Assembly (NCBI GenBank): GCA_016182605.1
Contig: JACPGE010000036.1
Span: forward strand, 1 to 64,000
Origin: Candidatus Hydrogenedentota bacterium
GTDB lineage: Bacteria; Hydrogenedentota; Hydrogenedentia; Hydrogenedentales; JAEUWI01
Length of the DNA stretch: 64,000 nt
Direction: 5' to 3'
Below, piece by piece: positions 48,192-57,080 of the stretch. Every line of letters starts with the position of its first letter. Positions within the stretch are counted from its first letter, which is position 1. Made by a program: the position numbers and the translations under genes. A model generated the notes under the pieces. It was not told the origin of the DNA and ran no database searches. It saw only the letters and a program-made list of their open reading frames with translations.

Positions 48192-49727
48192 TTATTTTTT
48201 GGTGTTCTGGATGGTCTGAACGAGATATTCCACGACATCGGCCATGCCCTGTTCTCCCAGGGTGGCGGTCCAGCCCTCGGGCATGAGGGTTTTCTCGGTA
48301 CATTCGACCAGATCGATGTTTTCGCGGGGGATGCGGGTATCCTGGCCGCCGGGAATGCGCACGACGATGGCGTCGTCCTCTTCGGCCACGATGACGCCCG
48401 CGAACTGCTCGAAGTCCGAGGTTTCCACCTTGTAACTGTACAAGAAGGTGAGGGCATCCGTGTTGGGGTAGAGGAGTTTTTTCACGATGGTGAAAGCGCC
48501 CGACTGCGCTTTTACGTCAAGGTCGGGGCCGACCTGGAATCCCCCCCCGTCGAAGCGGTGGCAGAGCGCGCAGTTTTCCTGATAGAGCTTTTTGCCGTTC
48601 TCGATGGCGGGCGCCAATTGGGAGAGGGTCTGGAAGGAAGTGTTGATACTTGCGGCAATTTCGGGATCGCGCGGGGGAAGCACGCGATCCATGCGGGAAC
48701 GGATGAGTATGTCCGCGTGCTGCTGCATCTCTTGCAGCCCCCAGGGGCGGAGGGTTTCGGCGTCGATCCTGCCGGCTTCGATGGCGTCCAGCATGGCGAG
48801 GAGGTACTGCTGGCGGCGGATGTCGTCGAACATGAACTGCTGGCGGATCGCCGGGCCCATGCTGGGCCAGCGTTCGAAGATGAGGGCCACCATTCGGGGA
48901 TCGCCCATTTTGGAGAGCGCGCGCAGGGCCACGGACTGAATGCGCAGAGGCTCCTTTTGTGAGACGAGGCCCGCGAGGCGCTGTCCGGATTGTTCGAAGC
49001 TGTCCAGGGAAAGCAGTCCGATAGCGTGAACGCGATCGTCGACGGAAGCGCTGTTGCTGCTGGCGCTTGTCCGCGCTTCCTCGATGAGTTGTGCGAGGAG
49101 GCCTTCGGGCAGGCTGCGGGAATCGGCGAGACGCCGGATGAACTCCCACCGGCCGGCGTCCACGGCCCCGGCGAGAAAGCCCGTGGCGAGGAGCTTGCGC
49201 TGTTCGGAGGCGTGATCGGGCAAGGCCGCAAAGGCTCCTTTGATGTAGGAGAGGTTGGCGCCTTCGGAAGCGCCGCAATACTGCGACAGGGTCTTGAGCA
49301 AGATGGCGTGTTCGGGCGGGCCGTAGAGGTCCTGGTGCTGGAGCAGTTCGTGCAGGAGGGGTTTGGCCACCTCTTTGGCTGCGGCGAGGATGGCGGCCTG
49401 GAATTCGGGCTGGGCTCCATCCCTGCGGCAGGCGCGGGCGAGGGGCGCGGGGCGCCGGTCAAGCCATACGAAGCCCAATTGGCGCACGGCTTCGAGTCGC
49501 ACGGCCGGATCGGTATCATCGACGAGGGTGATGACCTGTTCCATGCAGGTGGCATCTTTCAGGAGATGGGGGCCGGCGGATTGCAGGCCCTGGAGGCGGT
49601 CGGCGGCATTTTCGGAGAGGAGCAGGGCATGCAACGCGGCGTTGTCGTGGGTAGCGGGGTCCTGGGCGCCCGCGAAGGCGGCGAAGGCGATGGCGGTGAA
49701 TAAGCCGGGGTAGAACGCGCGGTGCAT
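48192..49727 (-). CDS. Secreted HEAT-repeat protein with C-terminal cytochrome c
   Basis: A 511-residue exported protein. A signal peptide (FYPGLFTAIAFAAFAGAQ) precedes about 340 residues of HEAT-like helices, and residues about 375-505 form a cytochrome c module of the type common in planctomycetes: GKKLYQENCALCHRFDGGG with the CxxCH haem site, then VGPDLD. The end (VVEYLVQTIQNTKK) is the last helix. In that group such modules follow sugar-binding or scaffold domains and are thought to pass electrons in the periplasm. AGGAAAGG upstream fixes the start. It lies 200 bases upstream of ctaA and downstream of a cupredoxin gene on the same strand, so a respiratory role is likely. Confidence 0.88.
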   Translation of the reverse strand: MHRAFYPGLFTAIAFAAFAGAQDPATHDNAALHALLLSENAADRLQGLQSAGPHLLKDATCMEQVITLVDDTDPAVRLEAVRQLGFVWLDRRPAPLARACRRDGAQPEFQAAILAAAKEVAKPLLHELLQHQDLYGPPEHAILLKTLSQYCGASEGANLSYIKGAFAALPDHASEQRKLLATGFLAGAVDAGRWEFIRRLADSRSLPEGLLAQLIEEARTSASSNSASVDDRVHAIGLLSLDSFEQSGQRLAGLVSQKEPLRIQSVALRALSKMGDPRMVALIFERWPSMGPAIRQQFMFDDIRRQQYLLAMLDAIEAGRIDAETLRPWGLQEMQQHADILIRSRMDRVLPPRDPEIAASINTSFQTLSQLAPAIENGKKLYQENCALCHRFDGGGFQVGPDLDVKAQSGAFTIVKKLLYPNTDALTFLYSYKVETSDFEQFAGVIVAEEDDAIVVRIPGGQDTRIPRENIDLVECTEKTLMPEGWTATLGEQGMADVVEYLVQTIQNTKK

Positions 49728-49839
49728 GATCGATGGGCCTTTCCTCTTGTGGCCGTTCGGGCCGTGCGTACAATTCAACGCTGCCTCGCGCGGTTGCGGG
49801 AGACAGCGTTGCCTGGAAACGTGCGGATATCGGACGGCG

Positions 49840-50553
49840 TCAATTTCGCTTGAAGGTGAAATTCTGTTCGACGCTGCCATCGGCTGCAACGGTGACCTTG
49901 GCCTTCTGTTCACCCAGGCGCTCGTGCCAGGCGGCGATTTCATATTCACCCGCGTCCAGGCCGTCGATCTTGAAGATGCCGTCCTTCTGAGTGATGGTAT
50001 AGAAGGGGTGGTCCATGACGGCGCAATAGGCGCGCATCCAGGGGTGCACGTCGCATCGCATGGGGAACATCATTTCCGGGATGGTGAAGACGACGTCCAT
50101 TTCGGTGACATTCTTCGGCATGCCCTTGTTGAAGGGAGGATTTTTCTCCGGCATGCCGTTCACGTTGTGCAGGGTGCCGTCGGGATTGAGGATTTTGACG
50201 GTTTGCCCGGTGCGCACGGCGAACACGTGCGGATCGTAGCGGCAGCCTTTCTGTGTCACGGGGAAAGCTTCTGCAGGCATGGGGTAGTCTTTCGCGGCCA
50301 GGCCGCCGGTGACGTGCACGAAGACATTGGCCATGGTCTGGCCCTCGCCGAGCACGAGGACTTCATTGAGCAGGGGCTCGTCTTTGTGCATGGCGGCGCA
50401 GACGGGATCGGCGCCTTCCGTGTTGACCGGCTTCATGGGGGGAGCTTCGCCTTCAAAGACGATTTTGCCGGTAATGGCGCCCGCGTGGGCCAAGCCGGAG
50501 AGCATCGTGACGGATGCGAGGGCGGCGGCGAGCAGAAGATTCTTGTGCGTCAT
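49840..50553 (-). CDS. Periplasmic cupredoxin-like protein
   Basis: A 237-residue exported protein. After a signal peptide (NLLLAAALASVTMLSGLAHA) comes a plastocyanin-like beta domain with a probable type-1 copper site: His in DGTLHNVNG and Cys, His and Met in RCDVHPWMRAY. The C-terminus (GIFKIDGLDAGEYEIAAWHE) resembles a carboxypeptidase-regulatory-like or transthyretin-like beta extension. It may carry electrons or copper to the oxidase whose assembly genes lie downstream on the same strand. GGAGTGA lies about 6 nt before the ATG. Its partner is unknown. Confidence 0.85.
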   Translation of the reverse strand: MTHKNLLLAAALASVTMLSGLAHAGAITGKIVFEGEAPPMKPVNTEGADPVCAAMHKDEPLLNEVLVLGEGQTMANVFVHVTGGLAAKDYPMPAEAFPVTQKGCRYDPHVFAVRTGQTVKILNPDGTLHNVNGMPEKNPPFNKGMPKNVTEMDVVFTIPEMMFPMRCDVHPWMRAYCAVMDHPFYTITQKDGIFKIDGLDAGEYEIAAWHERLGEQKAKVTVAADGSVEQNFTFKRN

Positions 50554-50749
50554 GGGGTCACTCCGAAGGTTGGTTTACCTATAGGGATGCGGTTGAAAAC
50601 ACCCCGGTTTACAAGGCAAAGTACTCTAACAAAAATACGCACCTTGTTCAAACGCGTTCCAAACATGGCGGTGGGACGATAGCCAGCGACACGCACTTCA
50701 CGAAGTGCGAAATTTGCAGGGCACACCGCTTCCACAGGAAACCAGACGC

Positions 50750-52261
50750 ATGCCTTCCCCACGCTATTCATTCCACCTGCTCCTCCTTCTCGCGTGCATG
50801 ATCTCCGTTGCGGCCCAGGGCGCCGCGGGGCCGCGCACGGTGCTGATCGTGCTGGACGGTCTCCGGCCGGACTATGTGACGGAAGACGGGATGCCTAACG
50901 TTTTCCGCATCCGTCAGGAGGGGTTGAACTTTACGAATCACCATTCGACCTACCCCACGGTGACGCGGGTAAACGCGACGACCATCAGCACGGGGTGTTA
51001 TCCGGGCAAACACGGCGTGATGGACAACACGATCTATGTGAAGGCGCACGACGCGGAGAAAACCTTCAGCACGTCTTCGCGGGAGCATCTTGAGGCGATC
51101 GACGCGAGCCTGGGGGGCACACTGGTGCTCACCCCCACGCTGGCGGAGATTTTGGAGGCCGCGGGGCAGAAATTGCTGGTGGTGAGTTCGGGATCGGCGG
51201 GATCGGCCTTTCTGCTCAATCACAAGGCGAAGGGGCACGGCATCATCAACGGGTCGTACACGCTGCCCGCCACCCACCAGACGGAGATTGATGCTCTGCT
51301 CGGTGCGGCGCCGGAGGAGTCCTATCCGAACGCGGCGTTGAACGCCTATGTCGTCGACGCCTATCTCCAGTATGCGCTTCCGAAACTTGACCCGGATGTG
51401 ACACTGTTCTGGCTGTCGGACCCGGATCACACGGCGCACCGCTTTGGCATGGGCGCGCCCAAGACGGTGGAGGCGTTGAAGGCGGTGGATGGCGAGGTGG
51501 GCCGCATTGTGGAGGGGTTGCGCGCGCGCGGTTTGATCGAAACGACGAATCTGATCCTCACTTCGGACCATGGATTTTCCACGCACACGGGGAAATACAA
51601 TCCCCTCGCGGAGATGCGCCAGTTTGTGGAGAGCCAGGGCGTGCCTGCTGATTCGCTGGTATCCGCGGGGTTCGGGATCTACTTGCGGGAGCAGGCGGAG
51701 ACGATCACGCCCAAGCTGGTGGAACGCATGCAGGGCAACAAGTGGATCGGCCCGATATTCACGCGTGCGGCAGCGCCGGGATCCGCGGAGGGCTGGGCGC
51801 CGGGAACGCTCTCGATGGAACTCATCCACTACCAGAACGATCGCGCGCCGGATATCCTGTTTTCACCGCAGTGGAACGATGGCGTCAACAGCCATGGATT
51901 TGCGGGGGAGACCTTGACGATCGGGGTTGCGGGTCACGGGGGCGCGAGTACGTGGGACGTGCACAACACGCTGATCGCGTCTGGGCCGGCGTTCAAGAAG
52001 GCGGCGATCAGCGAGACCCCGACGCACAATGTGGACTTGGCCGCGACGATATTGGCGCTGCAGGGTCTGCCTGCGCCGGCGCACATGGATGGGCGCGTGC
52101 TTCAGGAAGGGTTTTTAGCGGGAGGTGAGGCGGCGGCGATTGAAAGGAAGACGGTGGAGGTGAAGCGGGCGATGGAAGGGGGCGGGGCGTACCGTGCGGT
52201 GCTGCATCAGTCGGTTGTGGGGGGATCGGCGTACTTCGACGCTGCGGAAGGGGCGCGCTGA
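50750..52261 (+). CDS. Secreted phosphodiesterase/nucleotide pyrophosphatase
   Basis: A 503-residue exported enzyme of the type I phosphodiesterase/nucleotide pyrophosphatase family in the alkaline phosphatase superfamily. A signal peptide (SFHLLLLLACMISVAAQGAA) precedes VLIVLDGLRPDY, the first metal Asp; the nucleophile Thr lies in HHSTYPTVTRVNATTISTG; SDPDHTAHRFG and TSDHGFSTHTG give the remaining metal ligands, and VAGHGGASTWDVHNTLIASG the last His. It would cleave phosphodiester or pyrophosphate bonds in the periplasm; the substrate is unknown. AGGAAA 9 nt upstream sets the start; the longer frame adds 15 residues. Confidence 0.93.
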   Translation: MPSPRYSFHLLLLLACMISVAAQGAAGPRTVLIVLDGLRPDYVTEDGMPNVFRIRQEGLNFTNHHSTYPTVTRVNATTISTGCYPGKHGVMDNTIYVKAHDAEKTFSTSSREHLEAIDASLGGTLVLTPTLAEILEAAGQKLLVVSSGSAGSAFLLNHKAKGHGIINGSYTLPATHQTEIDALLGAAPEESYPNAALNAYVVDAYLQYALPKLDPDVTLFWLSDPDHTAHRFGMGAPKTVEALKAVDGEVGRIVEGLRARGLIETTNLILTSDHGFSTHTGKYNPLAEMRQFVESQGVPADSLVSAGFGIYLREQAETITPKLVERMQGNKWIGPIFTRAAAPGSAEGWAPGTLSMELIHYQNDRAPDILFSPQWNDGVNSHGFAGETLTIGVAGHGGASTWDVHNTLIASGPAFKKAAISETPTHNVDLAATILALQGLPAPAHMDGRVLQEGFLAGGEAAAIERKTVEVKRAMEGGGAYRAVLHQSVVGGSAYFDAAEGAR

Positions 52262-52276
52262 GGGGAGAGTTGGAAG

Positions 52277-52330
52277 GTGGTGAAATATGTTCGTCGCGAG
52301 GCCGGTGCTGGCGTTCCCTGGGCAGGCTAA
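52277..52330. repeat. Dispersed hairpin repeat, short copy
   Basis: GTGGTGAAATATG followed by GGTGCTGGCGTTC and GGGCAGGCTAA matches the right side of the copy at 30967-31073 and the reverse complement of 56807-56853. Only one arm is present. Confidence 0.7.
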
Positions 52331-52480
52331 AATGGATGAGATGGGCCCTTGGGGGACGAAGGGTCTATTGCCCGACATGAGACCCGGCCGGGAGAGAATA
52401 TATTCAAGTCCGGGGGTGTTTGTACAATCGCGTGCCGGGAGGCGGAAGGTCTTGCGGCAGAACAACCATAAGGAATGGAT

Positions 52481-53059
52481 ATGAAGACGATTTGGAAGAC
52501 GGGTATGGCCCTGGCTTTGGTGGCAGCGATGCTGGGAATGCTTCCCGCGCAGGGGGAGGCGGCGGCGGACGCCTGGGGCGATCCGAAGACGATGGTGGGC
52601 AAGCCCGCGCCGGAAATTGTGCTGCCGCTGGCGGGGGGCGGCGAATTCAAGTTGTCCGAGTTGAAGGGCAAGAAGAATGTGGTGCTGGATTTCTGGGGCA
52701 CGTGGTGCCCGTGGTGCCGGAAGTCGACGGAGCAATTTCTGAAGCTTCGCGACGAGTATGCCGGGAAGGATGTGGAGTTTTATCTGGTGGCCGTGCTGGA
52801 CAATGAAAAGGCGGTGATCGACTACTTCACGAAAGAGAAGATTACGGCGAAGGCCTTACTCGATACCAACCGGAAAGCGGCGGACCCGTATTGGGTGGAT
52901 CCGGTGCCGCATGCGGTGGTGATCGACAAGGAGGGGATTGTGCGCAGCGTGGCGATCGGCGAGGACAAGACGGCGCCTTCCATCAGGGAAACGCTGGAAA
53001 AACTCTACGCGAAGAGCGCGCCGGAAGCATCGTCCAGCGAAGCGAAACCCGCCGAATAG
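52481..53059 (+). CDS. TlpA-like periplasmic thioredoxin (CPWC)
   Basis: A 192-residue exported thioredoxin-fold protein of the TlpA/ResA type. The leader is TIWKTGMALALVAAMLGMLP; the domain runs from KPAPEIVLPLAGGGEFKLSE through NVVLDFWGTWCPWCRKS, with active-site CPWC, to VPHAVVIDKEGIVRSV, where the cis-Pro lies. Such proteins reduce disulfides outside the cytoplasm, often for cytochrome c or copper-centre maturation. Of two close ATG codons the second has AAGGA 7 nt upstream. It is 30 bases before a second TlpA-like gene and near the cytochrome oxidase assembly cluster. Confidence 0.92.
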   Translation: MKTIWKTGMALALVAAMLGMLPAQGEAAADAWGDPKTMVGKPAPEIVLPLAGGGEFKLSELKGKKNVVLDFWGTWCPWCRKSTEQFLKLRDEYAGKDVEFYLVAVLDNEKAVIDYFTKEKITAKALLDTNRKAADPYWVDPVPHAVVIDKEGIVRSVAIGEDKTAPSIRETLEKLYAKSAPEASSSEAKPAE

Positions 53060-53089
53060 GGTTCGCTCCTCAAAGGAGGTGGTGACACA

Positions 53090-53647
53090 TTGAAAGCATT
53101 CTGGAAGGAATATGGCTCGCAGTTGCCGATCGCGGCTGCGGGCTTGCTGTTGGTATGGGCGGTAATGACGGGGTGGTTCCGGCCTCCCCACGCGCTGGAG
53201 GGCAAGGCGGCGCCGGCGTTTACGCTGGACTCTCTCCAGGGCCAGGCGGTGCATCTTGACGATGAGTTGAAAAAGCAGGTTGTGGTGCTCGATTTCTGGG
53301 CCATCTGGTGCCCCCCATGCCGGGCGGCCCTTCCGCAACTGGCCCAGCTTCACCGTGAATACGCCGGACGCAGTGTGGCATTCTACGCCGTGAATCTCGG
53401 GGACGATCCAGGCGCGGTTCAGGAGTTCCTGAAGACGGAGGGCATCGATCTGCCCGTGCTCATCGATCCCCTGGGCGGCAGTGGCGGCCTGTATGCGGTA
53501 GAGTACTTGCCGCAGACCGTGATCATTGGCCCGGACGGCTTGGTGGACAGCGTTTTCAGTGGATATTCCGGGGGCTATGCCGCGGAGTTGCGTGCGGCGA
53601 TCGATCGGCTCCTGGCCGGGGCGTGCCTGAGCGGCGAAACGGCTTGA
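53090..53647 (+). CDS. Membrane-anchored TlpA-like thioredoxin (CPPC)
   Basis: A 185-residue thioredoxin-fold protein held by one N-terminal helix (QLPIAAAGLLLVWAVMTGWF). The domain has KAAPAFTLDSLQGQAVHLDD, VVVLDFWAIWCPPCRAALPQ with CPPC, and LPQTVIIGPDGLVDSV with the cis-Pro. It resembles ResA/TlpA proteins acting in cytochrome c or copper maturation. Translation starts at TTG, supported by a near-perfect AAAGGAGGTG ribosome-binding site 8 nt upstream. Together with the upstream TlpA-like gene it probably forms an operon of two paralogues with different redox motifs. Confidence 0.92.
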   Translation: MKAFWKEYGSQLPIAAAGLLLVWAVMTGWFRPPHALEGKAAPAFTLDSLQGQAVHLDDELKKQVVVLDFWAIWCPPCRAALPQLAQLHREYAGRSVAFYAVNLGDDPGAVQEFLKTEGIDLPVLIDPLGGSGGLYAVEYLPQTVIIGPDGLVDSVFSGYSGGYAAELRAAIDRLLAGACLSGETA

Positions 53648-53820
53648 AGCGCAACGCGCGGGGGCCATCCGCATCTGGCGGCGGGCCGCGTGTGCCGCGT
53701 GGAGCGGGGGCGGCCGTAAGATGCGGGTCATTGGAAACCATCGGCCGGACTGGGGGATAATCAGGCGAGTGTACAGTGTGCCGCGTTTTCCCCGCGCAAT
53801 CGTTCTGGAGGTTGAGACTC

Positions 53821-56700
53821 ATGCGTTGCTTTGAGCCGATCGCAGTATTGCTGGTCTGCACGCTCGCTGCGTGCAGTTCGCAAACCACGGATGCGCCCGG
53901 GACCGGCCCGGCTGCGGAGGGCCGTGCCGTATCCGCTGCCGATTCGAATGTCCCGGAGAGACCCTATCAGGTCTATCGCGGCGCAACGATGCCGCGCATG
54001 GGCATATTCGATGCGTTCAAGCTGCCGGAAGAACTGCCGGGAATGGGCGTGGCGCCCCTGCCCTCGCTGGAGTGGAATGTGACGCGTCTTGCGGCGATGG
54101 GCAGCCTGCACCAGGCCAGCAAGGCGGGGGCTTTGTATGTCGTCGAGGATTTCCTGGATCGCCATGCAGCGGTGGACGTGCCCGATGAATCGGGGATGTT
54201 TCCCCTGCTCTATGCGGCGGAAGGGGGCCACGCGCACGTGCTGGACAGTCTGCTTCGCGCGGGGGCCAGCAAAGAGGCGCGCGACCGGCTGGGCAATTCC
54301 GCGGTGCATCTTGCAGCGCGGGCGGCGCAACTCTACACGTTGACTTTTTTGCAGCAGCGCGGCTTCGATCTGAACGCCCGGAATGGACGGAATTACACGG
54401 CGCTGCATGAGCTGGCGGCGTCGGGCGATGTAGAGACTTCACGGCGGCTTCTGGCATTGAAAGCGGACTACACCCTGCTTTCCGAGCCTGGCCAATTGAG
54501 CATCCCGATGATCATTGCGGAGCGCGCAGGGCAATTTGAGACGGCGCAGCTCTACCGGGAATTCGGCCTGGAATTGGGCCTGGATCAAGCTATTGCCTTC
54601 GGCGACTACGCCTATGCGGAAGCTATCCATAGAAAGTATCCTGAATCCATCAATCAAGCGACCTTGAGCGGTTCGACGCCCATGACCGTAGCCGTTAGCT
54701 CGGGCAATATAGAGGGGATGGCGTGGCTCCTTGAGCGTGGCGCAAAACTGGTCTTGGATGAAATGGGCGATGGCGACGATTACCTGGCGATTGCGGCCCG
54801 CCATGGCCAGAAGGAGGCGATAAAGCTGTTGCTTGCGCACGGCGCGGACTTGAACCGGCCGGGTCTGGCGCTGAACGGGGAGAACTTGCTGCCGAATATT
54901 GTTCGCGCGGGCGCCGTGGATATGGTTTCTTTCTTGATAGAACTTGGCGCAAACGTGAACCTTGCGAATCCCAAGGACGGCTGCACGGCGCTGCATGCCG
55001 CCATGGACACGGCAGATACCGCCATGGCCGGGCTGCTTCTGGCCAAGGGCGCGCGCGCCGACGCGAGGAACAGTGCGGGGGATACGCCGTTGCACCGTGC
55101 GGTGCGCAACAACCGTATTGAGCATGTTCGCGCGCTGCTGGAGCATCATGTGGACATCAACGCGCTCGCGAATCCCCCGGCAACCGCGCTGCATCTGGCA
55201 GTCAGCGAAGAACGCGCAGACATTGCCGCCCTGCTCATCGAACGGGGCGCCGATCTCAGCAAGCCGAATGAGGCCGGGGATACCGCACTGCATCTGGCCG
55301 CCACATCCGGGCAGGATACGGTCATTGCCGCTCTGTTGGGAAAAGGCGCTCCTATCGATGCCCTGAACCGGGAGCAGGCGACACCGCTGCACGGGGCGTC
55401 GGCGACGGGCCAACTGAGCGCGGCCCAGCGGCTGATCGAATCCGGCGCCGCAATCGACGCGGGAGACCGGCAGCAGCAATCGCCGCTGTACCTGGCCATT
55501 CTGAACGGCCATCTTGCGCTTGCACAAATGTTGCATGGGGCGGGCGCCGCCCTGGATCAGAAGGACCGGCAAGGTCAGGGGTGCCTCTTCGCGGCCGTTC
55601 GGCAGGGTGACGTGACGTTGCTTCAATGGTTGCTGGACCTTGAGCTGAGCCCCGTGGAAAGCAACCGGGCCGGGCAATCTCCGCTGCATCTGGCGGTTGA
55701 ATTCGCCAGCCTGGAAAGTGTCAGTCTGCTTTTGGACCGTGGGGCCGATCCCAACGCGGCGGACGGGCAGTCCCGTTCGCCGCTGCACATTGCCGCCCGG
55801 CGTGGCAACAAACCGATATTGAATCGGCTGCTGATAGCCGGGGCCAATCCCGGCGTATTGGATCATCAGGGGCGCTCGCTGCTGCACGAGGTGGCGGAAG
55901 GATCGGGGCCGTCTATGTTGCCGCTGCTGCTTGCCAAAGGCTTGGACATCAACGCCGCGGATGCCAATGGCAATACGCCGTTGCATACCGCGGCCATGCG
56001 TGGCAACTACCCGTGCCTGCAGGCGCTTGTGACCCAAGGGGCCGTGCTCACGCTGAAAAACAAGCGCGGCGAAACAGCGCTGGCCACCGGAGAAGCGTTT
56101 CAAAAGAATGTCAAAATCCGGGATGACGCAAACGCCAGCGGCCTCGCGCGCCGCAATGGCTTGTTGCGTTGCTGCATGACCTTGCGCGCGGCCGTCTACG
56201 AGTCCCTCTGTTCGGCGGTGCGTGGCGGCGATGCCGCCGGGATTGCCGCGATTCTCGACGCTTATCCCGATTTCACGGGGCGTCTGTACGCCAATTTGGC
56301 TCCGGTGCACCATGCGGCCCGGTCTGGAGCGACCGTGTCACTGGCGGCACTGCGCGATCGCGGCGCGAATCTAGACATGCCCTCCGGTCCGCCACGCCAT
56401 GAGACGCCGTTGCACTTGGCGGCAGTGAATGGGCAATTGGATACCGTGGCGTGGCTGATCGAGGCGGGTGCGGACAAAGACGCAACCGATGCGCAGGGTC
56501 AAACCGCGGCGGCCGCAGCCGAAGGCAGCGCGAAACCCTGGATGGCCGCCTTTGTGAAGGGGGAGAGTACGCTCGGGGAGGCACGGGCGCAAATGGCGGC
56601 GAATGAGGCAGAAAACGCGCAGAAAAAGCCGGGACTCTTCAATCTCAAAGGGGGGCGCAAGCTTTCCGGCGCCTTCCGAATCAAGGTGCCCAAGCCTTAG
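53821..56700 (+). CDS. Large ankyrin-repeat lipoprotein
   Basis: A 959-residue exported lipoprotein. The leader ends in the lipobox LAAC (IAVLLVCTLAACSS), about 70 low-complexity residues follow, and then more than twenty ankyrin repeats, each about 33 residues with the usual TPLHxAA and LLxxGA pattern (for example DTPLHRAVRNNRIEHVRALL, GDTALHLAATSGQDTVIAAL, RSPLHIAARRGNKPILNRLL). The last 60 residues are basic and charged (KKPGLFNLKGGRKLSG). Ankyrin arrays bind proteins; the partner is unknown. GGAGG lies 9 nt before the ATG. The stop codon TAG is the first three bases of the inverted-repeat element that follows, so the native end may have been changed by its insertion. Confidence 0.93.
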   Translation: MRCFEPIAVLLVCTLAACSSQTTDAPGTGPAAEGRAVSAADSNVPERPYQVYRGATMPRMGIFDAFKLPEELPGMGVAPLPSLEWNVTRLAAMGSLHQASKAGALYVVEDFLDRHAAVDVPDESGMFPLLYAAEGGHAHVLDSLLRAGASKEARDRLGNSAVHLAARAAQLYTLTFLQQRGFDLNARNGRNYTALHELAASGDVETSRRLLALKADYTLLSEPGQLSIPMIIAERAGQFETAQLYREFGLELGLDQAIAFGDYAYAEAIHRKYPESINQATLSGSTPMTVAVSSGNIEGMAWLLERGAKLVLDEMGDGDDYLAIAARHGQKEAIKLLLAHGADLNRPGLALNGENLLPNIVRAGAVDMVSFLIELGANVNLANPKDGCTALHAAMDTADTAMAGLLLAKGARADARNSAGDTPLHRAVRNNRIEHVRALLEHHVDINALANPPATALHLAVSEERADIAALLIERGADLSKPNEAGDTALHLAATSGQDTVIAALLGKGAPIDALNREQATPLHGASATGQLSAAQRLIESGAAIDAGDRQQQSPLYLAILNGHLALAQMLHGAGAALDQKDRQGQGCLFAAVRQGDVTLLQWLLDLELSPVESNRAGQSPLHLAVEFASLESVSLLLDRGADPNAADGQSRSPLHIAARRGNKPILNRLLIAGANPGVLDHQGRSLLHEVAEGSGPSMLPLLLAKGLDINAADANGNTPLHTAAMRGNYPCLQALVTQGAVLTLKNKRGETALATGEAFQKNVKIRDDANASGLARRNGLLRCCMTLRAAVYESLCSAVRGGDAAGIAAILDAYPDFTGRLYANLAPVHHAARSGATVSLAALRDRGANLDMPSGPPRHETPLHLAAVNGQLDTVAWLIEAGADKDATDAQGQTAAAAAEGSAKPWMAAFVKGESTLGEARAQMAANEAENAQKKPGLFNLKGGRKLSGAFRIKVPKP

Positions 56701-57080
56701 CCCGGATAAATCACGGGCTTCATGCGTTCGTTCCATAACTCCATCCCACACCCGTCGTTGCGGCAGCATGCACAGCGGTACCGCCAGACAGCCCGTGATT
56801 TAGCCTGCTTGGTGAACGCCAGCACCATCGCCACGCTGAGCATATTTCACCACGTTGCCAATCCGAATGCGATCCGGAAGTCGCAAAGTGGTGAAATATG
56901 CGGGTTAGCAGTCTGCCGGACTTAGCCCGAATTGGGCTGAAAAGGCCGCCGTTTGGAAGTGTTCACCGGGCGGGCTAAATCACGGGCTGTCTGTTATTTC
57001 CGGATCCAAGGTTTGGGCAACAACAAGTGTGAGTGAGAGTTATGGCTCTGTCGGCTGGAGCCCGTGATTTATCCGGGCTA
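56698..57080. mobile_element. 383-bp inverted-repeat (MITE-like) element
   Basis: TAGCCCGGATAAATCACGGGCT (22 bases; 56698-56719) is the perfect reverse complement of 57059-57080. Inside, each half is a hairpin module: TAAATCACGGGCT pairs with AGCCCGTGATTTA at 56790-56802 on the left, and 56976-56988 pairs with 57059-57071 on the right. Between them is CATATTTCACCAC/GTGGTGAAATATG (56841-56853, 56888-56900). No transposase is encoded. The element fills the gap between two converging genes, and its ends supply TAG stops to both. Partial copies lie at 30967, 52277 and 61060. Confidence 0.85.
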
